A stretch of DNA of 64,000 nucleotides from Eutreptiella sp. 'Long Island Sound 2002' (taxonomy: Eukaryota; Euglenozoa; Euglenophyceae; Eutreptiales; Eutreptiaceae), in NCBI GenBank assembly GCA_964036045.1, contig OZ038393.1, positions 45,376,429-45,440,428 of the forward strand. The letters are read 5' to 3'. A program made the position numbers and the translations under genes. Position 1 is the first letter of the stretch; each line of letters opens with the position of its first letter. Shown here in pieces: positions 31,325 to 41,741 of the stretch. Under the pieces are notes generated by a model. That model did no database searches and had not been told where the DNA came from. It worked only from the letters and a program-made list of their open reading frames with translations.

Positions 31325-33424
31325 ATGACAGAGTACACCGACCTCACAGGCGAAATGAGGTCCCGCGTCGTTCTACCGCAGCATGTATATCCAGCACTAT
31401 CAATAGGGAAATCTGCGAATTCAGGAGACCTTCAATTATCAGTGAGACTTTATCAAGCGAAGAAGGATGTTCATCACGTGCCCTATAGCTCAGCAGTGTT
31501 CACTTCACCAGCGGTTGGCTTTCCAATGTTTGCCGGGCAACTACTAGCGTGTTCAATTGTGACTTACAGAGTAAGTGCTCCTCAGTGTCTGGTGCTGACT
31601 TGGTCTGACTTCTTATCTGAATTGAGGCCTCAATTTGCACAGTGGTCTAACTCTGAGCGAATTCTGTGGCAAGCGCAGGTTTCTGACCAGATTTCTGATG
31701 TTCATGTGCAACGTTTTGTTGCAAATATGGCGCTTGATGATTTTCTAACAGCGGTGTCTGGAACTCAGCCCCTGAAAGTAAAACCACTGGCTCAAGTTCT
31801 TCTATGGTATGCTCTCTATTCACAGTGGGCCAAGCGTAAGTCTCTGCAACCCGCGTTCCAGATTCAGGTGGATTCTGACTGCACCTATCTGGAGAATTGC
31901 CCCCTGAAAGCAGGGGACTGGACGGCCCTCATCAAGTCGCTATTGAAGGACAGATTTAAAATTGATCCGCCCCTGTTGACTGATTCTCCTTCTGGTGTCG
32001 ACTCACGCAGGTTATCTGGAGATGCAGGTGGTTCCAGGGAGCCTGCAGTACCGCTGTGGAAGAGTATGTTGGAGCCCAACCTGGCTAGCTCATCCGAGGA
32101 AGACCCGTATGCCAAAATTTTAGAGGATGTTCAATTCTACCCGGAGAGTGCAGTGCCTACCGCCAGCAAGGCCTTGAAGGAACTACTGATGACACACAAT
32201 GTGGACAGTAGACTGGCAGGGGCCCTGTCAGCCGCTCGAGTACCAGCTCAACTGCATACCTCCCTTAAAATGATCCTGGCTAAGCAAAGTCCTATCGTGC
32301 GACGCAACCTACTGCCTGATGTCAAAGAATGGAATGATCTCTGCGTCCAGTCTGTACCGTCAACAATCCGTACCATTGACAAACAATCGTTTCTAGTGAA
32401 GGCAGGGGATATCTTGAAAGGTCTGAAGGAGGAGGCTGACTGCCATGCTATTGTTTTCTCATTACTATCTGAAGCTCCTGATGGCCTCGATATTACCCCG
32501 TTGGAAGCAGTCATGGACATTAAGTCACTGAGAAGGGCTGTAGCATTAATTGCCAGAAAAGCAGTGAATTCGCTGGATCTTCGCATGTTTCTGCGGGCCA
32601 TAACTAATGCCTGTGCGCTGGATTGCATGGGCAGTGATGAGCCTGATGATGGTATTTCTGACTCTTTGGTTGAATCGTTTGTCGCTGGTGGGGGGGGTTC
32701 AACCGAATCGGCTCCATCTTCCGCATCCAAAAATCCCTCAGTGCAGGCAGGAGGTGATAAACCTATTTCTCTGCTACCTACAGATTCTTATGAAGCTGTT
32801 TCGGTTCCATCAGTCAAAGACTCTGCAGTGATCAGGTTGCACGGCTTGACCCCCTCCATCTCTCCTGCACGCTACAATAAAGCTATCCATGACATTTTCA
32901 GTGTTCGTGCAGGGCTAACTGAGGCACACACTGCTCGTGGATTTTATCATCTCACTTTGTCTAAAGCCACAGTAGAGAAAGTGTTCCAGGGTGAACATGC
33001 AATGGAATGGCGAGCAGCCTCTGGTTTTAATTTACGGGCACGGTCTCATGATCACTCGGGTGAACCCTATAGGCACATTGGGGCTCCGCGTAATCGCGAC
33101 GAGACTAATCAACAAGGCCCCAATGCGAAGCAACCATATTGGGGAACATCTAGCCAGGGGAAGGGCTCGAACAGTTCTTCTGATTATGGTTGGGAGTACG
33201 ACCAGTGGTATGCACCTCCTCTGAACAGAAATTATCAAGCCTCAGGGTTCAAGGATCATTCCGGTCAGTGGCAGTGGGATGCACCGACGACCCATGCATC
33301 ATCGTATGATCAGGCACCAACTCAGCACAGGCCCACTACATTTGTAGAACCTCGGAACATGCCTCCTGCAGCTGGTGCTGATCATGCTCTCCCTCAGTAT
33401 CAACACCAGCGGCAATGGCTGTGA
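31325..33424 (+). CDS. LINE2 ORF1 protein
   Basis: The frame opens with ATG 31325 (MTEYTDLTGEMRSR) and runs 699 codons to a TGA at 33422-33424. The first 230 residues look globular. A region near residues 500-560 (VIRLHGLTP, ... GFYHLTLSKATVEKVF) has a pattern that could be an RRM-like fold. The tail is rich in Gly, Gln, Ser and Tyr (GWEYDQWY, GQWQWDAP), as in RNA-binding proteins. LINE ORF1 proteins coat the element RNA. It is in the same frame as ORF2, with only the TGA between them. No zinc knuckle is seen. Confidence 0.75.
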   Translation: MTEYTDLTGEMRSRVVLPQHVYPALSIGKSANSGDLQLSVRLYQAKKDVHHVPYSSAVFTSPAVGFPMFAGQLLACSIVTYRVSAPQCLVLTWSDFLSELRPQFAQWSNSERILWQAQVSDQISDVHVQRFVANMALDDFLTAVSGTQPLKVKPLAQVLLWYALYSQWAKRKSLQPAFQIQVDSDCTYLENCPLKAGDWTALIKSLLKDRFKIDPPLLTDSPSGVDSRRLSGDAGGSREPAVPLWKSMLEPNLASSSEEDPYAKILEDVQFYPESAVPTASKALKELLMTHNVDSRLAGALSAARVPAQLHTSLKMILAKQSPIVRRNLLPDVKEWNDLCVQSVPSTIRTIDKQSFLVKAGDILKGLKEEADCHAIVFSLLSEAPDGLDITPLEAVMDIKSLRRAVALIARKAVNSLDLRMFLRAITNACALDCMGSDEPDDGISDSLVESFVAGGGGSTESAPSSASKNPSVQAGGDKPISLLPTDSYEAVSVPSVKDSAVIRLHGLTPSISPARYNKAIHDIFSVRAGLTEAHTARGFYHLTLSKATVEKVFQGEHAMEWRAASGFNLRARSHDHSGEPYRHIGAPRNRDETNQQGPNAKQPYWGTSSQGKGSNSSSDYGWEYDQWYAPPLNRNYQASGFKDHSGQWQWDAPTTHASSYDQAPTQHRPTTFVEPRNMPPAAGADHALPQYQHQRQWL

Positions 33425-36400
33425 ACCCCAGTACTCCCTCCTGGCTACATAACTCATGCAGAATGTGAGTGGGTGCTGTATCAGTGCATTGCTGCGTTTC
33501 CGAGACGGCGACTCAGTGAGTTGTTGCATCATATGATCTCAACTGTTTCCGATTCATTCTCTTTACAGTCATCTGGATTGGACTCCCCTGTGAGTGAACA
33601 AGTAAAAGCCTGTTGGGAATGTGGAACAATCATGTGCTTTCAACAGCACACTGCATGCCCAGAGTGTGGTAGCATGATGTTTCTGTGTTTACCTGTAGCA
33701 TCCCCTGCCCCTGATAGAGCTGTCCTACCCTCCTGGGTTCCAACTGTAGTAGCGAACGTCCTCCGACACTTTCTGGCTGAGGAGTTACGTCATCTGTTTG
33801 GATTACTGAGGGTGTGGGCGACAGAGGTTCAACGGCGATTCCTCTACAAATTGCGAATGAAGGACATTGCAGTGTCCCCTCCTATTTTACATGTTAATCA
33901 TGTTTTGGTTTTCTGTACTCGTCTTCCTGATGTAGCACAGGGTACTGGCTTGATACCTTGTTCCCCTCCTCAGGCAGGTAAGCTGTCAATTGCATGTCCG
34001 TCTCTTTGCCCTAATTGTGCCCGCCCGATGATCAGTGAAGCATATTGTTTATCTCTGCCCGCAGGAATATGGGCGCAGGCGCTGTGTGTGTGCCAATCAC
34101 GTGGACAAACATATGCCGTCAGAGCCCTGGCCTGTCGTTCCAGAGTATCTGTACATGGCATTCATCTCGGTAAAATAGTTCCTATCACAACCACTGCTAA
34201 AGCCTTGTGTGCCACTACCGTGTCCAGTGAGAAGTGCTTGTCTGTCCCGGGTTGGTCTGAACAATTTCAGTCACTGATTTTTCAGCAACCCACTTCTGTC
34301 CAGGCAGAACCCCTTAGGACCTTGTCCATTAACTGTGGTGGAACTGCTGCCAATATTGCTCCTCTTCTGGGAGCAGTTTTGATTCATGATCCTGATGCAG
34401 TGGCTATGCAAGAGCTGTGGGATGTGTCACTGCATGATGAAGTACCACTGAAGGCTTATGTAGTGGTTGCAGGTACAGTGCAGGGTCCGGGCTGTGGTAT
34501 GTGCTTTCTCTTTCACAGAAGGCTGTTTGCACCTGGTGAATATTCATCACAACGTATTCAGGTGGTCAACGACTCACGCAGCTGGCTGGCTGTGATGGTT
34601 CATCATGGAACTGGAGATGTGGTTCTATATACTAATGTGCATATGGATCCTGAATTTAATGCCACGCGAAAAGAAGATGTTCTCACTGAAATTGGAGGAG
34701 TGCATAGAAAGCTCAGGCCCTCGGCCGCTATCTGTTTAGGCGATTTCAACGTCCCACGCAGTAAGACCAACTGCATTGCGCGTCAGCTTGAAAAAGGTGG
34801 GGCTCTAGACTATTTGAAATTAGACTATCCATCAGGTTCGTACACTAATATAGTTCATTCTGCTGCCGGAGTGACTGAGACTAAGATAGACTACATCCTG
34901 GTTTCTCGTCACCTTTCTATTGAGGATTTTCGAGTTTATCCTGGTGTCTGTACCCATGGTGTACTGTTGGCTGAAGTTCATGGTCTGCGGGGTACGGTCT
35001 CATCTTTTCAGAAAAGGTATAAGCACAGGGTTACAACCCGGGACACCATGAGTACTCTATCATGTCTGGTTGCAGTCTTCTGGTGGTGGATGAGTCAAAT
35101 ATCCGCTCCCCCCGATGACTGGATTCATGCATATTGGGTATTGGCTGATCGTTTTCTGTTTTCCCACTCCCTGCGCCGTAGCGCAGAAGGCCTGATGAAA
35201 AAAGGACGGCAATTGGCTAGGAAACAGGCCCGACAAGATGATATCACGGAATGGAAAACAGCAGTCCAGGACCACCTGTTCGCTCGCGGTCTCAAACTGA
35301 CACAAGAAATTCTGAATCAGGTGTCCATTACTTCCCATACTACATCTGCCTTGCGACTCAAACGTGGTATGCCACAGCCGTATCCCAATCTGGCTATGGA
35401 CTCCTTGGGTAAGGACACGCCAGAGCTGCTGTCTATCGCCAGACAGCAACTTCGATTTTATCACTTGTCTAAAGGTGAGTGTATGAATTTACCGGTGCTA
35501 CTGTTTAATGCCCTGCCGCATGACCGACTCTGCATTCCTGATGACCTGCCATTTGCTATCTTGTTTCGCCAGCTGCGAGATGGGACATGGTCTGCTGATC
35601 AGGAGAAGTATGCTTTCAATATTCGGTCCCTACCCAAGCAGCCTCTTTTCAATGCGAAGGCCATTAGAAATGGTCTGGATCGCGGCGGCTCTGATGCTGC
35701 CTCGTTGGATGATGTACCATTTTCCTTGCTGCAAGCTCTGCCTTTTTGTGCTATGGAACCGCTCTTGCATTATTCCAAACTTCTCTCATTGCATGAGACA
35801 GCGCTTTCCAATGTGGTCCTTCAAATGGGAATATTGAAGGGAGGGCCGCCACACCTGTTCAACTCCTATCGTCCAATTAAGATGGGGTCCAGTTTTAGCA
35901 GACTGTTTGCAGGAGTTGTGCATGATGATGTGGTCACCCGGGGTGAATCATTGGGCACTTGGTGTGGGGGGCTTTTCTCGTACAGAAAAGAACTCTGTCC
36001 TGCGTACATGGCACTGTCTGCCCGGGCTGCTGTGGCTTTATCCCTCTGGGAAACAGGCGAGTGCCATATTATAGACGGGGACGAAAGCGGTGCATTTGAC
36101 ATGCCTGTGCGTGATGATGTGGCAATTTTTTCCAGGTTGTGGCCGGGGCAGTGCGCTTACGGGGACTGGGCGAGGGGGTTTTACGGGAGGCAGCAAGTTA
36201 GACTTTGGACTGTCTGTGGCCTGGCTTCACCTATCACTCCCGAGCTGGGATTTGCACAGGGTTGTACCCTTGCGGCTACAGCTTACACTGATTTAGGAAT
36301 TCTGAGATCTCGCTGTCTGCAGTCATTATGCGAGGGATGGTGGTTACAGCCAGGGGTTCCTCTGTTTGAATTTACGTTTTCGGATGATAGGCGCTGGTTT

Positions 36401-38662
36401 GGGCGCACGGCTGCAGAGGCCTCGAGGGTAGCGACAGTGGCACACATCTTGTCTGGTGATGCCTGTGCTCCGAGCAACCAGGCTAAAATGGCATACACCA
36501 TTCTCAGAGTGCACACAAGTGGGGGAGTTCAGCGTGGAACTGGGGTTCTCGATGTGCATGGAACTTGTGTTTCGGCCTCTCGAGATGTGCCTGTCATAGT
36601 AGGCATTACACTTGAGCCACTATCAGCGTCTCCTGAGCTTGTGCGTCGGTTCTTAAAACGAGCTCGGACTCTGCGCACGTTCGTTAGGCGGTTTCAGCCC
36701 AATATGCTTCTGGCGTTGCGTGCGACTATGGCTTATTTGGTAGCCATTCTGGACTCTGTGGCAAAGGGCTCCGCCTTGCCTCTCGCAGTGATTACCGAAC
36801 TGCAGATCCCGGTTAATGATGTGATGCGTAGTCTGCTTTTGCTTCCTCGGGATATTGGTGTAGAAGTGTTGCACACTCCTATGTCGTATGGAGGTTGGGG
36901 ATCTGTTTGGCTTCCAGTGCGATGTGAGCTTAATTTTCTGTCTGGCTATCTCTCTGCCCTTGAGTGTCGCAGTTATTTAACTCGCACTGTATTACGTGAA
37001 CAACTACAGCACCCATTGCCTGGAGTTAATGATGATGGGAGTGTCTTTCGTCGTCTCTGCCGGAAGTACCATGTTTGTGTGGGCGCCCCGCCTCATGTTT
37101 ATCCTGCAGCTGATTTATCGTTACCCTTGAATCTTTTACGTGTGCCAGTTTTGTTTGTCACCACTGATGCTGGGCATGTTCCTGGTGAGCTCAGTGAAGC
37201 AAAGGAACGAGGTGGTCTGGGGATCATATTTTCCACAGGTGACAGGGTGCGGCACAGGGTGGTTCTGGGCATTCGGTGTGCAGCGGGGTCCTCCACGATC
37301 CTGGAGTGGTTAGCCAAAATTATAGCTTTGTGGATGCTGGCTCGTGCAGGGTTTCGGGGACGTGTTTGTTTGCTGTGTGACAATGCAGCAGTACAATTGT
37401 GTCACTTCAGTAGATGGGTACGAGCAGCCACCTGGTTCGACAGATTAGCCAAGTGGGTGTTTCAACAGCCTGTGGCCCAGTTCCTCACTGAGTTTTGGTT
37501 GCCAGCACAACATGACTCCGGTGATCGGGGGGTTGCTGCTGAGTGGCAGAAACAGGCAGATGCAGCAGCTACGAGGGGGCTGGATGATCCGGATCGGTAT
37601 CCCGTCCCGTGGGACGTCCTCCTTCAAGTGCTCGACGCGTCTCCTAGGCCGGTTTGTTATCAAGGGCTGGTGGTGCTCAAGATTAACGTCTTCATGGACA
37701 GATTGTATGATATGTCTGTGGGGCGGTCCTCGGCTCTGGGGAGGTGGGTGCTAGAACAGGGGTTTGATGTCTCCTCCTGGGTGCAGGTCTGTCATGACCC
37801 CAGCATTACTCTGTCTCAGCATCGGCAGGCCGCCTACCTTCGTATGCTGCAGTTCCTTCCTCGTGTCTATTTTGAGGTGCCAGACTGTCGTTACTGCGGG
37901 CTGTTCCAGGGTAACGAGCAATCTCATATGAGTGCCTGTGTAGAGCTTTACACTAGACAATGCCGGGCCATCAGGGCTATCGGGGAATGGCTGGCTCGCG
38001 ACGAGGGTTTTACAGTGGTCGCTGTTTGGGACACTGTTTTGCTAATTCGTCGCTCTGGACTTACGTTTTGGGTGGCCGTGGAGGCCGACACCTGCATCAG
38101 CGAGCGACGGTCCTCTCTGTGTTCCATGCCTGGTCATCAGGTGGTTCTGCTGTCCATGTCAGGCCTTGTGTGGGTTTCACAGTCCTCTATTCAGTCTCAG
38201 GTGTATGTCCATACCCGAGTGCGTCAACAGATGTCTCATATTGTCCTCCGATGTTTGCATGAAAGGGTTGATAGCTCGCTGCCTGTTACTGATGGGCTTT
38301 CGCCTGACCTGAGTCTATCGCCGTATGCTGAAAACGGTCCAGTTGCTGCACCTGTCCCTTTTTCTCAGCAAGCGGTCATGGCGTGGGTGGTACGGCGGGA
38401 TCCGCGGTTGGCTGTAACTTATCGTGCCCGCTTTCATGTGAATCTGCCTCCGAGGGTGTTTCGTGATCCTTCTCCCCTGGAATATGTCCTATCCCTGTGC
38501 ACAGACAATCAGTGCATGTTGCACTGTCCTCGACAGTCCCGCCGGGCTGTCGTGCTTTGCGGCTGTCATACTGCTCCGGCGCCCGTGTGGCAGGTGGTGA
38601 TGGCGGGCCCCGGATGGGTACTGGCAGCGGACCATAATTACTCTATGCCGCAGATACAATGA
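33425..38662 (+). CDS. LINE2 ORF2: APE endonuclease, reverse transcriptase and RNase H
   Basis: The frame is open from the codon after the ORF1 TGA to the TGA at 38660-38662, about 1745 codons. Its first in-frame ATG is at about 33533. Domains in order: zinc-ribbon pairs CWEC/CPEC and CPNC (33610-34030); EEP endonuclease from LRTLSINCGG (34315) with AMQELWD and GDFNV (34739-34753); reverse transcriptase with YRPIKMGSSFSR, DGDESGAFD (about 36073), GFAQGC and the FSDD box (about 36378); RNase H with TTDAG (37160), a Glu, LLCDNAA and AEWQKQAD; and a C-terminal CCHC knuckle CRYC...H...C (about 37885-37940). This enzyme nicks target DNA and copies LINE RNA onto it. No disabling change is visible, so this copy may be young. 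How it is translated after the TGA is unclear. Confidence 0.9.
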   Translation, partial: TPVLPPGYITHAECEWVLYQCIAAFPRRRLSELLHHMISTVSDSFSLQSSGLDSPVSEQVKACWECGTIMCFQQHTACPECGSMMFLCLPVASPAPDRAVLPSWVPTVVANVLRHFLAEELRHLFGLLRVWATEVQRRFLYKLRMKDIAVSPPILHVNHVLVFCTRLPDVAQGTGLIPCSPPQAGKLSIACPSLCPNCARPMISEAYCLSLPAGIWAQALCVCQSRGQTYAVRALACRSRVSVHGIHLGKIVPITTTAKALCATTVSSEKCLSVPGWSEQFQSLIFQQPTSVQAEPLRTLSINCGGTAANIAPLLGAVLIHDPDAVAMQELWDVSLHDEVPLKAYVVVAGTVQGPGCGMCFLFHRRLFAPGEYSSQRIQVVNDSRSWLAVMVHHGTGDVVLYTNVHMDPEFNATRKEDVLTEIGGVHRKLRPSAAICLGDFNVPRSKTNCIARQLEKGGALDYLKLDYPSGSYTNIVHSAAGVTETKIDYILVSRHLSIEDFRVYPGVCTHGVLLAEVHGLRGTVSSFQKRYKHRVTTRDTMSTLSCLVAVFWWWMSQISAPPDDWIHAYWVLADRFLFSHSLRRSAEGLMKKGRQLARKQARQDDITEWKTAVQDHLFARGLKLTQEILNQVSITSHTTSALRLKRGMPQPYPNLAMDSLGKDTPELLSIARQQLRFYHLSKGECMNLPVLLFNALPHDRLCIPDDLPFAILFRQLRDGTWSADQEKYAFNIRSLPKQPLFNAKAIRNGLDRGGSDAASLDDVPFSLLQALPFCAMEPLLHYSKLLSLHETALSNVVLQMGILKGGPPHLFNSYRPIKMGSSFSRLFAGVVHDDVVTRGESLGTWCGGLFSYRKELCPAYMALSARAAVALSLWETGECHIIDGDESGAFDMPVRDDVAIFSRLWPGQCAYGDWARGFYGRQQVRLWTVCGLASPITPELGFAQGCTLAATAYTDLGILRSRCLQSLCEGWWLQPGVPLFEFTFSDDRRWFGRTAAEASRVATVAHILSGDACAPSNQAKMAYTILRVHTSGGVQRGTGVLDVHGTCVSASRDVPVIVGITLEPLSASPELVRRFLKRARTLRTFVRRFQPNMLLALRATMAYLVAILDSVAKGSALPLAVITELQIPVNDVMRSLLLLPRDIGVEVLHTPMSYGGWGSVWLPVRCELNFLSGYLSALECRSYLTRTVLREQLQHPLPGVNDDGSVFRRLCRKYHVCVGAPPHVYPAADLSLPLNLLRVPVLFVTTDAGHVPGELSEAKERGGLGIIFSTGDRVRHRVVLGIRCAAGSSTILEWLAKIIALWMLARAGFRGRVCLLCDNAAVQLCHFSRWVRAATWFDRLAKWVFQQPVAQFLTEFWLPAQHDSGDRGVAAEWQKQADAAATRGLDDPDRYPVPWDVLLQVLDASPRPVCYQGLVVLKINVFMDRLYDMSVGRSSALGRWVLEQGFDVSSWVQVCHDPSITLSQHRQAAYLRMLQFLPRVYFEVPDCRYCGLFQGNEQSHMSACVELYTRQCRAIRAIGEWLARDEGFTVVAVWDTVLLIRRSGLTFWVAVEADTCISERRSSLCSMPGHQVVLLSMSGLVWVSQSSIQSQVYVHTRVRQQMSHIVLRCLHERVDSSLPVTDGLSPDLSLSPYAENGPVAAPVPFSQQAVMAWVVRRDPRLAVTYRARFHVNLPPRVFRDPSPLEYVLSLCTDNQCMLHCPRQSRRAVVLCGCHTAPAPVWQVVMAGPGWVLAADHNYSMPQIQ

Positions 38663-39136
38663 GAGTTTCAGCCCAGTGCATGTGGTGACCTCGAGGCGGT
38701 TCAGTGTAGTGTGCAGTAGGCCCATGGGCGGAGGATCCGGGTGATCTGACCGTAAACGGGCTAGAGGGCTTCCCTAGGACCGCGGTGCGCGGTAGCACGA
38801 ACCCAACAGCACCCCCCCACGGCCCACGGAGACCGGCACGAACGATCGGCAACACGCCAGACCAGCAGCGGCAACACGACACACCAACCCCTGCGGCTAG
38901 GAGGGACGGAGCGCCGTGCGCGAGTGCGGCTGATGGTGAGCGGTTTGGGAGAAGCACAGGGCCGCCGTGCCCGACACTGCCTTATCGGGGAACGGCCCCG
39001 GTGAACCAGAACCAGAACCAGAACCCCCCCCGCCCTGGCACACACCTGTTTTCAGTCCCTGGTGGTAGGTGGCACATCCCCCTTGCACCCCTTGCCCACA
39101 ACCACCTGTTTGTGGCGGCCAACAATTCCATCCACC

Positions 39137-39357
39137 CGACTGAGAGCCCACTGAGCCGTTTGGCGCGCTCACTAAGCGCTCACTGAGCCATTTGGCGCGC
39201 TCAGTGAGCGCTCACTGAGCGCTCAGTGAGCGCTCACTGAGCCATTTGGCGCGCTCAGTGAGCGCTCACTGAGCGCGCCAAATGGCTCAGTGAGCGCTCA
39301 GTGAGCTCAGTGAGCGCTCAGTTAGCTCTCACTGAGCTCTCAGTTACCTCTCAGTCA
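39137..39357. repeat. Internal GAGCGCTC palindrome array A
   Basis: Dense repeats of TGAGCGCTCACTGAGC and GCCATTTGGCGCGCTCA resemble the subterminal arrays of the same DNA transposon. It separates the transposase module from the next genes. Confidence 0.85.
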
Positions 39358-39429
39358 CTGCACACCAAAAGACAGGCAGTACACATGCACCACACAAGAG
39401 GCCAATACTGTTTTCAAATACTGTTTGCG

Positions 39430-39735
39430 GTCTGTGTGGCCTGTGTGAACAAAGGCAGCACACCCCTGCTCTTGTTCGTGCCCGTAACAGGGCTGAAAGA
39501 CGTGGCCTCTGGCCTGCATAAAAAATTGAAAGAAAAAAAAAGGGTCGCAATTAACATACCACAGGGGCCAGAGTCGGCCAAGGTCTTGAACACAGGCCCA
39601 CAACAGGGCTGAAAGTTGTGGCCATTGGCCTGTGTGAAAAAAGGCAGCACAGCCCTGCTCTTGTTCGTGCCCATAACAGGGCTGAAAGTTGTGGCCACTG
39701 GCCTGTGTGAAAAGAAGCAGCACATCAGAGCTGAA
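39430..39735. repeat. Tandem repeat with CAGCACAGCCCTGCTC unit
   Basis: About three degenerate copies of a unit with AAAGGCAGCACACCCCTGC, TTGTTCGTGCC and AACAGGGCTGAAAG lie here. No gene is seen from 39358 to 40002. Confidence 0.7.
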
Positions 39736-40002
39736 AGTGGTGGCCCCTGGCCGCCTTGGAAAATTTTCAGCTCCGTCAATATTTTTGGAATAACATACAA
39801 TTGCAATCGGTACACGGCCACAATCACGGCACGTTTACCTGTGAAACAAAGGCACAGAGCAGGGCAGAAAGTGGTGCAGGAAGTGCACAGCACGCTGCAA
39901 TCTGTGGCCCTAGCCCCCCCAAAAGAAATTTCAGCACCATGAAGTGCTCAACAACAATATATACCATACATATATACGAACCACGTAGTGGGGGTCCAGC
40001 GG

Positions 40003-41454
40003 CTACCACAGAGCCGCAGTTCCAGGGAGAGAACCCGGACTGCCAACGACGGGGTCTGGCTCCCAGCCAGGCTGCTGAGCAGCCGCCACCACATCCGACC
40101 GGTACCGGCGGTCGGCGTTCTGCAGGCGGGTTGACACTTCCGCCTCAACCTTCGGCAGGCTGTCCACGCTCAGGTCCGACATCGTGGTTGTTCGAGCCAA
40201 CGCAGCAATGGTCTGCAGCTGCTGGCACGACGACTTGGTGTCGGCCATCAGCCGCGTGGCCAAGTGGGCGTACTCCAACAGTCCCGATGCCAGGAATTGC
40301 ATGGACTGCGCGCTGTAGGTGGCGGGGGGTTCAACCGGAACCCCTGACTGGGAGGGGGATGCAGCCCCCGGCCCGGATTCAATGTGCTTCCAGCCCTTGG
40401 ACCGCTGCAGCACCTCCAGGCGTGCCTCAGTGGCAGCCCCTTGGCGCTCAGCGTCCACGAGCTTCGCCTGCAGGTCGTCCCGCTGCCGCTTGACCGTGTC
40501 CAACTCCTCCTTGAGACGGGTGGCTGCTTCCGCTGCCAGACGGGCAGCATCCCGCTCCTGGCGAAACTGGTCACGGTCACGGCATGCCTCCCGGTACACG
40601 ATCATGGGCACAGTGCCCGGTGACCCAGGCTCACGAAGGGGGCTCCCCAGGGCCGCCTTCTGAGGTGCGGCTGCATTTCCCTTGCCCGCCAGCTTTTTGG
40701 GGGGGGCGGGGGGGTTACTGTCCTTGGCTGCCCGTTTTTTTCCTTTTGCGGTCCCACTGCGGGCACTCCGATCACTGCGGCCGCCATCACTCTTCCCCCC
40801 ATCCGTCACCTCCCCATCACTGACCACCTCCGGGTCGATGACGTCCCCCCCCAGAGCGCTGGCACGGAAGGTGGAGACATGGCCACGCATGGCGTGCCAA
40901 GCCTCCGAGAAAAACCCCTCCCCCTGCACGTCCCATGACAGCACCTGCTTAAAAGCAATTGAGCCAGCGCGCGCCAGCAACCCCCCCTCCTCCGACCCCA
41001 CGGCTAGGTCCAAGCACCAGTGTTTGGACCCCAGCCGGTAGGCAAAACGGGCTACAAAAAATCCCCCCTCCCCTGCCACAAGCCCACAATCCTCGGACAG
41101 GGTCACCCTGCACGGCAGGTGCATCTGGGTGGCCGTCGTTTGCTGCGCGGCGGTGACCGCGTTGAGGGTGACGCTCCAATACCACCTCTCGGTGGAGTGC
41201 CGCGGTACCCCCTTCACGTTCACCGTCCTGTTGAGGAGGTAGGCCGGTGCGGGCTGCTTGTTGACCGGGGCAATGTACAGCCCGAAGAAGCCCGCGCGTA
41301 CATCACTGGCCCGGGGTGGCTGCACCGCGGGAAAAGGGACCGGGGACCCGATGGCCAGGTCGGCGAGTGATGGGCCCACCGGCCCCCGAGCCTTGTCAGC
41401 CGCCGCTGCCATCGCGGGCTCCGCTCCCGATGCCCCTGGCACCGGCTCCTTCAT
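40003..41454 (-). CDS. Transposon-borne gene of unknown function with a coiled coil
   Basis: Starting at ATG 41454 (MKEPVPGASG) it encodes 483 residues. The frame continues upstream without ATG to 41745, but that part contains a 62-bp inverted repeat and is not trusted. The N-terminal half looks globular (RWYWSVTLNAV, HLPCRVTLSEDCG, GSKHWCLDLAVGSEEGG). The middle is Lys/Ser/Asp-rich and low in complexity. Residues of about 280-350 (RDRDQFRQERDAARLAAEA to QRDDLQAKLVDAER) form a heptad-like coiled coil. I recognise no family. It lies between two palindrome arrays on the same strand as the other transposon genes, so an accessory or assembly protein is a guess. Confidence 0.55.
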   Translation of the reverse strand: MKEPVPGASGAEPAMAAAADKARGPVGPSLADLAIGSPVPFPAVQPPRASDVRAGFFGLYIAPVNKQPAPAYLLNRTVNVKGVPRHSTERWYWSVTLNAVTAAQQTTATQMHLPCRVTLSEDCGLVAGEGGFFVARFAYRLGSKHWCLDLAVGSEEGGLLARAGSIAFKQVLSWDVQGEGFFSEAWHAMRGHVSTFRASALGGDVIDPEVVSDGEVTDGGKSDGGRSDRSARSGTAKGKKRAAKDSNPPAPPKKLAGKGNAAAPQKAALGSPLREPGSPGTVPMIVYREACRDRDQFRQERDAARLAAEAATRLKEELDTVKRQRDDLQAKLVDAERQGAATEARLEVLQRSKGWKHIESGPGAASPSQSGVPVEPPATYSAQSMQFLASGLLEYAHLATRLMADTKSSCQQLQTIAALARTTTMSDLSVDSLPKVEAEVSTRLQNADRRYRSDVVAAAQQPGWEPDPVVGSPGSLPGTAALW

Positions 41455-41514
41455 CGCTGACACCAGTTGCACTTGCCGTCGCGTTGCCAGTAGCGGTGGT
41501 CGTGAGGAGCTGCT

Positions 41515-41721
41515 GGCACCTTCGGTGGGCGGCGCGAACGTTACCGGGCGCAAATGTTGACTCTGTGTTTTGCTGCCGTTTGCATCAACCAAAGGCTCGT
41601 GCAGGGGGAATTGAGCCTGCAAACGTAGGGGGGGGGGTCCAAAAATAAAGATGGAAACAGCAGCAAAGCACAGAGTCAACGTTCGCGCCCGGTAACGTTC
41701 GCGCCGCCCACCGAAGGTGCC
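41515..41721. repeat. 62-bp inverted repeat with a roughly 80-bp spacer
   Basis: CCTTCGGTGGGCGGCGCGAA at about 41519 and its continuation to 41577 are inverted at 41657-41721. One small difference is an extra CGTTCGCGCC-type block in the right arm. It sits just upstream of the ORF at 40003-41454. Confidence 0.8.
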
Positions 41722-41741
41722 AGGTAACGTTCGCGCCTCCC

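Larger units (their letters stand above)
30703..39025 (+). mobile_element. LINE2, nearly full-length non-LTR retrotransposon nested in the DNA transposon
   Basis: The sequence CCCCCCGCCCTGG ends at 30702 on the left and recurs at about 39026-39038 on the right. This gives a target duplication of at least 13 bp. The right end of the element is a short (CCAGAA)n-type tail at about 39003-39025. Between them lie a 620-bp 5' UTR, ORF1, ORF2 and a 340-bp 3' UTR. Base composition is much closer to even than in the surrounding GC-rich transposon. Confidence 0.88.
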
